Assembly (NCBI GenBank): GCA_027323595.1
Contig: DAHWBL010000497.1
Span: forward strand, 1-11,001
DNA from: Acetobacteraceae bacterium
GTDB lineage: Bacteria > Pseudomonadota > Alphaproteobacteria > Acetobacterales > Acetobacteraceae
DNA length: 11,001 bases
Direction: 5' to 3'
Part shown: positions 1 to 4,534 of the stretch, piece after piece
How positions within the stretch are numbered: the stretch's first letter is position 1
Layout of the letters: each line of letters begins with the position of its first letter
Translations under genes and position numbers: made by a program
Notes under the pieces: model-generated
What the model saw: only the letters and a program-made list of their open reading frames with translations
Told to the model about the DNA's origin: nothing
The model's database searches: none

Positions 1-1
1 C

Positions 2-196
2 GGTGCGATGCAGTTCAAGCGTGGCTGCATAGAGCGGACTCAGAATGCAGTCGAGTTCGTCGATGAGGTTCGGCGGTAATTCTGTCGGTGTGAAAGGCTG
101 CCAGTTGATTGCACCGGCCAGGTGGTCGAATTGAGGGCGCATGAAGGGCCTGCCGTGAGTTGGAGTCCTATATATGATAACGTCTGTTTCATGCAT
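2..196 (-). CDS. Unknown protein, N-terminal part only (runs off left edge)
   Basis: An open frame of 65 codons starts at the ATG at 196-194 and is still open at the edge, so the stop is not seen. The product begins MHETDVIIYRTPTHGRPF. It continues with a soluble-looking stretch carrying NWQPFTPTELPP and LDCILSPLYAATLELHR. GGGA lies 6 nt before this ATG. A second in-frame ATG at 142-140 would give a shorter start but has a poorer ribosome site. An in-frame TAG lies upstream near 277, so the gene cannot begin much further out. It is divergent from the gene at 367, with 170 bp between them. Base composition is near 50% GC by eye, unlike the GC-rich genes further right, which suggests acquired DNA. 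I do not recognise the family. That it is a real gene is inferred from the start context and the protein-like composition. Confidence 0.45.
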   Translation of the reverse strand, partial: MHETDVIIYRTPTHGRPFMRPQFDHLAGAINWQPFTPTELPPNLIDELDCILSPLYAATLELHRT

Positions 197-278
197 TGGC
201 TGTCCCGAAAACGATCCGTTCCAGGACGGCTCCCGGCAGTGGTCGGGAATTAGCGGCTTTTTGGGGCCGGAATCCTAT

Positions 279-314
279 CCGTAAATGGGCCGCTTGCATC
301 TACCCGATTTACGG
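279..314. repeat. Inverted repeat in divergent intergenic region (possible operator)
   Basis: CCGTAAAT at 279-286 is repeated in reverse complement as ATTTACGG at 307-314, with 20 bases between. The dyad extends inward as GGG (287-289) against CCC (303-305) if one base is allowed to bulge. It sits in the 170-bp gap between the leftward gene starting at 196 and the rightward gene starting at 367, the usual place for an operator or a leader hairpin. The dyad is read directly; a regulatory role is inference. Confidence 0.4.
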
Positions 315-366
315 CAAGGCGGATATCATATTACGATGCGTGTTCTGAAAGAAAGAAAGTCACCCG

Positions 367-1143
367 ATGCAGGGAGTGATTGCCGGAATTCTGGGCTGTA
401 TCTTTGGCGTCATTGGGGTATTCGCCATTGGATTCGTCTTTGTCCCTTTGGCGGCGGCTTGCGCTGTCGTTGGGCTTATTAGAGGTATCAGTGGAAAGAG
501 TGCGGCCGGCATCGGGACATCCCTGGTAGCGGGAGTGCTTAGTGTCTTTGGGTTCGTTACCTCTCCCTCTCTTTGGTTGCTTACCGCTGGCGTTTTAGTC
601 GCATCGCATCTTCCCCCGCCTGCAACCACAGCCCAGCGCGCAACATCCATGCCGTCCCCGATACAGACCCCGACACCAATGTCGCGGGCCGCACCGTCTA
701 GTGCAAATCCGCAGTTGATCTTTTGCCTGGGTGCTTCGCACATGGGTTGTTATGAGGGTATCGACACGAGCGGGAGGTCACCTCAGGCACTATACGAGGC
801 GGCGGTTGAAGCCTTGCGCGAAGCAGCGACGCCGGCGCAGCAAGAATTGGCCCGCAGAGCCATGAAGGATGCATTTAATCCGGCTGTGTCTGACCAACGA
901 GCGGTAGTTTGTAATCAGGCCGGCGGCGGCCCCGAGCAGTTCCAACGATGCATGAATGAACTCGGCTCAACGGCGGGTCTGAAAATGACTGTTTCATGCC
1001 AACAGAATCTCTCAGATGGCAGGATGCTCATTGACGGGCGGATGCTGCCCACGGGCACTCGTTACAACGTGCTCCACTATCGTCCGGAGCTTGCGAATGA
1101 AGGCGGATGGACCCGCGGTGAATGTGAGATCATTGTTGCATAA
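367..1143 (+). CDS. Unknown membrane protein with a cysteine-containing C-terminal domain
   Basis: This 258-residue protein has two parts. Residues 1-40 form a glycine-rich hydrophobic hairpin, and residues 45-82 are again hydrophobic, giving about three to four membrane segments. A Pro/Thr/Ser-rich linker follows (83-115), then a soluble domain (116-258) with six cysteines at 120, 128, 182, 195, 211 and 253. An even number of cysteines would suit disulphides if the domain faces the periplasm, but topology cannot be settled by eye. The N-terminal hairpin resembles small DUF4190-like membrane modules; the C-terminal domain is not recognised. The start ATG at 367 is preceded only by a weak purine stretch (GAAAGAAAG). 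Codon use is mixed, with many A/T-ending codons, unlike the genes to the right, so horizontal acquisition is likely. The next gene is a 45-residue basic protein 48 bp downstream. Function unknown. Confidence 0.7.
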   Translation: MQGVIAGILGCIFGVIGVFAIGFVFVPLAAACAVVGLIRGISGKSAAGIGTSLVAGVLSVFGFVTSPSLWLLTAGVLVASHLPPPATTAQRATSMPSPIQTPTPMSRAAPSSANPQLIFCLGASHMGCYEGIDTSGRSPQALYEAAVEALREAATPAQQELARRAMKDAFNPAVSDQRAVVCNQAGGGPEQFQRCMNELGSTAGLKMTVSCQQNLSDGRMLIDGRMLPTGTRYNVLHYRPELANEGGWTRGECEIIVA

Positions 1144-1171
1144 TGACTGATACCCTAATATTTATCAGTCA
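1144..1171. repeat. Perfect 9-bp inverted repeat just after a stop codon
   Basis: TGACTGATA (1144-1152) is followed after 10 bases by its exact reverse complement TATCAGTCA (1163-1171). It begins at the first base after the TAA of the membrane-protein gene. The stem is AT-rich and there is no immediate T run; a run of seven T lies at 1184-1190, 12 bases on, just before the next gene. It may be an mRNA 3' hairpin, an operator for the small gene at 1192, or an imperfect terminator. The repeat is certain, its role is not. Confidence 0.5.
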
Positions 1172-1191
1172 GTCGTTTGGGAGTTTTTTTG

Positions 1192-1329
1192 ATGGCTACC
1201 TCAAAGCGAGTCGGACGCACGGCTGGTAAGCTGCTTAGCACGTCAAAATCCAAGGCGGTTAGATCAGTCGCCGGGTCAGCTTTACGACAGGAGCGTAAGG
1301 TAACGCCAAAGCCAAAGCGGAAAAGATAG
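1192..1329 (+). CDS. Very basic 45-residue small protein
   Basis: The 45-codon frame begins MATSKRVGRTAGKLLS, ends PKPKRKR and stops with TAG at 1327-1329. It has 15 Lys/Arg residues and a single acidic residue (Glu34), a net charge near +14. A good Shine-Dalgarno sequence, GGGAG at 1179-1183, lies 8 nt before the ATG, the best translation signal in this left segment. The motif SVAGSALRQ at 25-33 recalls small uncharacterised proteobacterial proteins that I remember carrying TSKRVASKAGK and SVAGSALSQ motifs. That likeness is from memory and should be searched. The charge suggests nucleic-acid binding or a role beside an acidic partner, but no function can be assigned. It may be co-transcribed with the membrane protein 48 bp upstream unless the inverted repeat at 1144-1171 terminates transcription. 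Confidence 0.6.
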   Translation: MATSKRVGRTAGKLLSTSKSKAVRSVAGSALRQERKVTPKPKRKR

Positions 1330-1701
1330 CGGCCAAGGCTGCCCCCCAAGAAGGGCGTCTGCATACCACCAAATATGATAATTCCCTTTGTCATACGTAT
1401 TTATCAATTACGGGTCGGTGGCAATTAGCCGCCCACCGTTGCGATCAGCGATGGTCTGCTTCTCGCCGCCGATCGCTGCAAAGTCGCCAGTCCGCCCTCG
1501 ACCAGCACCGGAGACGCTGCCGAGACCGTGGAATGTCCGAATCTCGGTCGATACCCGACATTCATGCCAACCCACACAAGACCTGCGAGAGCGGTTTTGT
1601 TCGGCGGTGGATCGTGTCACGATGTTCGGCACTGGTTGCGGCCTGGCCGGGTGACCCCACCTGAGTGTCGGACGATGCAACCACATGAGGGGGAAAAGAC
1701 C
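1330..1701. other. Gene-poor transition between low-GC and high-GC DNA
   Basis: No convincing gene lies in these 372 bases. The first 80 or so remain AT-richer; from about 1410 the sequence becomes GC-rich like the native genes. Frames open across it on both strands (1388-1654 plus, 1408-2316 minus) have no ribosome site and look like composition effects. GAATGTC (1531-1537) and GACATTC (1557-1563) form a 7-bp inverted repeat. The stretch from about 1410 to 1600 could be a decayed dispersed repeat or insertion remnant. The last 30 bases hold the ribosome site of the next gene. Confidence 0.45.
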
Positions 1702-2307
1702 ATGCGCACCAGGATGATCGCGTTGCTGGCCAGTGTCGTCGCGCTGCCGGCGCTGGCCCAGGCGCCGATGAGCGCGGCGCCGAAGAATTATCGGGGCACG
1801 TTGGAGGCGGCGGCACCTGGGCATGTGCGGCTGCATGAGCGTGGCGGGGCCGATCTGGATTTCGTGCTGGCGGACAATGCGCGCATCGGGCTCACCCGGC
1901 CGATCAATCTCGATGCGATCAAGCCGGGCAGCTACATCGGCTGCACGTCGGTGACCCGGCCGGACGGGATCGATGTGGCGCTGGAGGTGCATGTGTTCCC
2001 CGAGGTGCAGCGTGGCACCGGCCAGGGCAGCTATCCGTATGACCTCAAGCCCGACAGCACCATGACCAACGGCACCGTGGGCGATGTGCTCGGCATCAAG
2101 GGCCGCACCGTCGAGATCAATTACGGCGCGGGCAAGCGCACCATCATGGTGCCGCCCGAGACCCCGGTGGTGACCACCGAGCCGGCGCCAGCGAGCATCA
2201 TCAAGCCGGGCGCGAAGGCGGTGCTGGCGGCGGTGAAGGGCGAGGATGGGGTGCTGCGGATCGTGCGCATCGCGGTCGGCAAGGACGGGATGATGCCGCC
2301 GACCTGA
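1702..2307 (+). CDS. Secreted conserved protein (DUF5666-like)
   Basis: The predicted product is 201 residues with a clear Sec signal peptide: MRTR, a hydrophobic core to residue 19, and likely cleavage after Ala21 (sequence AQA). The mature part shows EVHVFPEVQRGTGQGSYPYD and PDSTMTNGTVGDVLGIKG. It then shows MVPPETPVV and IKPGAKAVLAAV, a beta-rich pattern suggesting small OB-like barrels. This pattern matches a conserved alphaproteobacterial family that I recall being labelled 'metal ABC transporter permease' in databases. That label cannot be right for this protein, which has no membrane segment after the signal. I chose ATG 1702 because GAGGGGGAAAAG precedes it and the signal peptide starts there. 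ATG 1675 and ATG 1528 are also in frame but would bury the signal. It ends 26 bp from the convergent trmO gene. Periplasmic location is well supported; function is unknown. Confidence 0.85.
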   Translation: MRTRMIALLASVVALPALAQAPMSAAPKNYRGTLEAAAPGHVRLHERGGADLDFVLADNARIGLTRPINLDAIKPGSYIGCTSVTRPDGIDVALEVHVFPEVQRGTGQGSYPYDLKPDSTMTNGTVGDVLGIKGRTVEINYGAGKRTIMVPPETPVVTTEPAPASIIKPGAKAVLAAVKGEDGVLRIVRIAVGKDGMMPPT

Positions 2308-2333
2308 TGGTCTCATCGGGAGGGGGCGTCTGA

Positions 2334-2831
2334 TCAGTCAGGTGTGCGGGTCGGGCCGTGGTGGCAGCGGTCCGGCTTGAGGTCGATCAGCGGGGTGCCA
2401 TCGACACAATCCAGCCCGCGCACATACAGCGTGCCGGCCTCGATGCGCAGGAGTTTGGCGCGCGCGAGGCCGATCGGGTTGGGGCGCACCGGGGAGCGCA
2501 GCGCGAAGGTGCCGCGCGGCACTCCGTCCTGTCTGGGGCTTTGCAGGAGCAGGTCGCGGCGGGAGAGGTCCAGCCAGTAGAACAATTCGATCTGGTCGAA
2601 TTTTTCGAGGCCGGCGAGCGCGGGGATGAAATCGGGGAAAATCTCGACCCGGCATTCGGGCCCGTCCTGGCTGCCCTGGCGCGGGGTTTCGCCGCGGCTG
2701 GCCCAGGGGGTGCGGATGCGGCCGATGAAGCGCAGCGCGGCGTCGGACGGCGGTGGCAGATCGACCGCCAGCTCGCCCGGACGCAGGGCGTCGGGGCCTG
2801 GTGGGGTGGGGGGCTCGCTGATGTGGTTCAT
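2334..2831 (-). CDS. trmO: tRNA (N6-threonylcarbamoyl-A37)-N6-methyltransferase, TrmO/TsaA family
   Basis: The 165-residue product belongs to the TrmO (YaeB/TsaA, formerly UPF0066) family. These SAM-dependent enzymes N6-methylate t6A37 of tRNA-Thr that reads ACY codons. The family signature is plain: FALRSPVRPNPIGLARAKLL, followed by VRGLDCVDGTPLIDLKPD near the C-terminus. Near the N-terminus are IGRIRTPW and, further on, LAGLEKFDQIELFYWLDLS, also typical. The protein is shorter than E. coli TrmO (about 235 residues) and matches the single-domain form common in alphaproteobacteria. The frame is open upstream to 2933, but that extension is proline/histidine-rich repeat sequence. ATG 2831 has AGGAG 7 nt before it and starts MNHISEPPTPP. 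The gene lies downstream of the HpnL-like gene in the same direction, separated by 205 bp of hairpin repeats, so it may have its own promoter. Confidence 0.85.
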   Translation of the reverse strand: MNHISEPPTPPGPDALRPGELAVDLPPPSDAALRFIGRIRTPWASRGETPRQGSQDGPECRVEIFPDFIPALAGLEKFDQIELFYWLDLSRRDLLLQSPRQDGVPRGTFALRSPVRPNPIGLARAKLLRIEAGTLYVRGLDCVDGTPLIDLKPDRCHHGPTRTPD

Positions 2832-2912
2832 GGGGCCGCTCCTGGTCGCGTGGGGCGGTATGTGGGGCGGGGGGGTGTGTGGGTGAAGGGGGGGTGGTCG
2901 TTTGTGGTGGCG

Positions 2913-2950
2913 CCCCACCCCGGCCCTCCACACTAGGGGGAGGGGGAAGA
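2913..2950. repeat. 38-bp G/C-rich hairpin repeat, copy 1
   Basis: This copy differs from the one at 2995-3032 by one base (A2930 in place of C). It reads CCCCACCCCGGCCCTCC, then CACTA, then GGGGGAGGGGGAAGA. CCCTCC and GGGAGGG arms can fold into a short hairpin around CACTA; the single difference creates one mismatch in the stem here. As recalled, similar CCTCCCC-CCGGGGTGGGG elements are scattered between genes of many alphaproteobacteria. Confidence 0.8.
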
Positions 2951-2994
2951 TGTTCCTGCCCTGGCGCCCCCGCTTGGGGGATCGGGACCGTTCC

Positions 2995-3032
2995 CCCCAC
3001 CCCGGCCCTCCCCACTAGGGGGAGGGGGAAGA
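2995..3032. repeat. 38-bp G/C-rich hairpin repeat, copy 2
   Basis: This is the second copy, 82 bp from the first start to start, in the same orientation, with 37 of 38 bases identical. Its stem is perfect: CCCTCCCC pairs with GGGGAGGG around a small loop. It lies only 4 bp beyond the stop codon of the HpnL-like gene, so the transcript would end in or run through this hairpin. Between the copies, CCCCC-GCTT-GGGGG (about 2977-2990) adds a third small hairpin. Confidence 0.85.
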
Positions 3033-3036
3033 GGGG

Positions 3037-4122
3037 TTAGAAGGCGGTTTGGCGTTGGGGTTTGGTGGTGTGCCAGGCGCCGGCGCGGCGGGCGAGGAGC
3101 AGGCCGGCGAGGCCGACGGCGAGTTCTCGGGCGCGTTTGATCAGCGACAGGGCGAGGCCGGCCTCGTGCGGCAGGCCGACCGCGGCGGCGGCGAGCGCGA
3201 AGCCGCCTTCCTGCACGGTGAGCGCGCCGGGGATGGCGAAGCCGACGCTGCGCGCCGCCATGCCGAGCGATTCGATGACCAGCGCCTGCGCGAGGCTCGC
3301 CGGGGCGCCGAGCGCGGACAGCGCCAGCCAGGTCTCCAGCGTGCCGAGGCACCAGGCGAACAGATGCAGCCCGAAGGCGCGCAGCACCGCGGCGCGGCGG
3401 CAATAGATGTCGTGGGCGGCGCCGTGCAGGCCCGACAGCGACATGGCGGAAAGGCCCGGGAACTGCGCGCCGATGCGGTCCACCAGGAATTCGAGCAGGC
3501 GCAGCAGCCCCAGACGCTGCGCCAGCAGCAGCAGCCCGCCGCCGAGCGCGGCGAGCGCGATGGTGCCCAGCCAGTCGGCCAGATGGCCGGCACCGGACAG
3601 CGCCAGCAGGGCGAACAGGCCAAGGATGAGGAAGGCGAGCTGGGACAGCACTTCGAGCGTGACATCGACGATCACCGAGGCGCCGGCGACGGCGGCGGGG
3701 ACGGCGTGGCGGGTGAGCAGGCGCGCGCCGACCAGCTCGCCGCCCATCTGGGCCACCGGCAGCAGGCTGTCGATGCCTTCGCGGATGATGCGCAGCCGAT
3801 AGAGCGGCGCGGCGGTCGGCACGAAGGGCAGCAGGCCGCGCCAGGCGACGGCGGAGAGGAACAGCTGGAACAGATGCAGCCCGATGGTGAAGGGCAGCAC
3901 CCACAGCGCGTCTGTCACGTCGTCACCGACCACCGACAGGTCGGTCCAGTAGGTGACGGCGAGCCAGATGACCATGGCAAGCACCGCGCCGCCCAGGCCG
4001 ATGAGGGCGAGGCGCGGGGCGGGCACGCGGGGCTGGGCGGCGCGGTCGCTCACGGCGAGGATATCCGTGTACGCGACATCGGGGGGAACCGGCAGGCCGT
4101 GACGGGCAGGCCGGTCAGACAC
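3037..4122 (-). CDS. HpnL-like integral membrane protein (LPG synthase TM / UPF0104 superfamily)
   Basis: The 361-residue product is strongly hydrophobic, with about seven to eight membrane segments. The first lie near 38-60 and 74-95; others lie near 155-180, 185-208 and 245-270, with two in the last 100 residues. The conserved stretch IIREGIDSLLPVAQMGGELV (about 112-131) stands out, followed by GASVIVDVTLEVLSQ. Near the C-terminus are GFAIPGALTVQEGGFALAAA and LALSLIKRARELAVGLAGLL. This pattern fits the HpnL family, a hopanoid-associated branch of the lysylphosphatidylglycerol-synthase membrane-region superfamily. By family, it would act in the inner membrane on hopanoid or lipid transport; the molecular role is not established here. 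The start is a GTG at 4122 with no good Shine-Dalgarno sequence; the next in-frame ATG falls inside the first membrane segment, so GTG is preferred. No other hopanoid gene is in the window. A general flippase-like annotation is the safe alternative. Confidence 0.75.
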   Translation of the reverse strand: MSDRPARHGLPVPPDVAYTDILAVSDRAAQPRVPAPRLALIGLGGAVLAMVIWLAVTYWTDLSVVGDDVTDALWVLPFTIGLHLFQLFLSAVAWRGLLPFVPTAAPLYRLRIIREGIDSLLPVAQMGGELVGARLLTRHAVPAAVAGASVIVDVTLEVLSQLAFLILGLFALLALSGAGHLADWLGTIALAALGGGLLLLAQRLGLLRLLEFLVDRIGAQFPGLSAMSLSGLHGAAHDIYCRRAAVLRAFGLHLFAWCLGTLETWLALSALGAPASLAQALVIESLGMAARSVGFAIPGALTVQEGGFALAAAAVGLPHEAGLALSLIKRARELAVGLAGLLLARRAGAWHTTKPQRQTAF

Positions 4123-4219
4123 AGGCGGGAACGCACGTGGGAAGACCCCCTTGGCAACACGATGCCCGTGATCGGGCCTGGTGGCAGAGATGGTTCGCTT
4201 CTGCCGGTCGTCGGTTACA

Positions 4220-4237
4220 TATCACGGGTTTGTGATA
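4220..4237. promoter_or_regulatory. Small dyad upstream of the HpnL-like gene
   Basis: TATCAC (4220-4225) and GTGATA (4232-4237) form a perfect 6-bp dyad around GGGTTT, about 100 bp upstream of the GTG at 4122. It sits in a local AT-rich pocket (about 4213-4265) of otherwise GC-rich DNA, as promoters and operators often do. A regulator site is possible but cannot be named; 6 bp can arise by chance. Confidence 0.25.
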
Positions 4238-4363
4238 CAAACGAGGCGAAAGATGGAAATATTGAGGCAGGGCGGATGCCGGCGCCCGGCGGATGCGGCG
4301 CGTGCCGCAGTGGGGGCGAAGCGTGACGCCTGTTTTCAGCCCGTTCTGGGTCGAAAATCGAAA

Positions 4364-4440
4364 TGGCGCGCCCGGAAAGACTCGAACTTCCAACCCCCAG
4401 ATTCGTAGTCTGGTGCTCTATCCAATTGAGCTACGGGCGC
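4364..4440 (-). tRNA. tRNA-Arg(ACG)
   Basis: The 77-base minus-strand sequence folds as a full cloverleaf. The acceptor stem pairs GCGCCCG with CGGGCGC, then discriminator G and an encoded CCA at 4366-4364. The D arm is GCTC-AATTGGATA-GAGC. The anticodon arm is CCAGA-CTACGAA-TCTGG with anticodon ACG. The variable loop is GGGTT, and the T arm is GGAAG-TTCGAGT-CTTTC. A34 would be edited to inosine by TadA so that one tRNA reads CGU, CGC and CGA. It lies 94 bp after leuB in the same direction. tRNA-Arg genes are frequent integration sites for mobile elements, but no second copy of its 3' end is seen in the window. Confidence 0.97.
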
Positions 4441-4453
4441 GCGTGAGGGGAGC

Positions 4454-4482
4454 GATCTAGCCGATGGTTTGGTGGCTGGCAA
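4454..4482 (-). promoter_or_regulatory. Candidate sigma-70 promoter of tRNA-Arg
   Basis: Reading the minus strand, TTGCCA (4482-4477, five of six to TTGACA) is followed after exactly 17 bases by TAGATC (4459-4454, three of six to TATAAT). Initiation 6-7 bases on would fall near 4447, a few bases before the mature 5' end of the tRNA at 4440. The spacing and place are right; the -10 match is weak. Confidence 0.4.
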
Positions 4483-4534
4483 GCAGGCCGGATGCGCGGG
4501 GCGGATGCGCGCGGCAGACGGGGCTGACACTCGT

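Noticed and set aside
285..482. 65-codon plus-strand frame before the membrane-protein gene
   Set aside because: It overlaps the start of the gene at 367 in another frame and lacks a ribosome site; its product looks like frame-shifted sequence.
1155..1394. 79-codon minus-strand frame opposite the small basic gene
   Set aside because: The plus-strand 45-codon gene has the better ribosome site and a coherent composition; the antisense frame has no support.
1159..1406. TATTTATCA repeated at 1159-1167 and 1398-1406, flanking the small basic gene
   Set aside because: Considered as attachment or target-site duplication, but 9 bp in AT-rich DNA is weak, and no recombinase or terminal repeats accompany it.
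1408..2316. 302-codon minus-strand frame over the secreted-protein gene
   Set aside because: It is Arg/His-rich shadow sequence, has no ribosome site, and opposes a gene with a clear signal peptide and family motifs.
2832..2933. N-terminal extension of trmO up to 2933
   Set aside because: It encodes Pro/His-rich sequence partly from the hairpin repeat; ATG 2831 has a good AGGAG site and the family start.
2832..3036. The two 38-bp repeats as a CRISPR array
   Set aside because: There are only two units, they contain strong internal hairpins and are G/C low-complexity, and no cas genes are nearby.
3049..4326. Long plus-strand frame of 425 codons
   Set aside because: It lies antisense to the HpnL-like gene and encodes a Gly/Glu/Gln/Arg-rich sequence typical of the shadow of a GC-rich membrane-protein gene.
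4364..4440. tRNA-Arg as integration site of an island
   Set aside because: No duplicate of the tRNA 3' end is found in the window, and the DNA next to the 3' end (HpnL-like gene, trmO) looks native.
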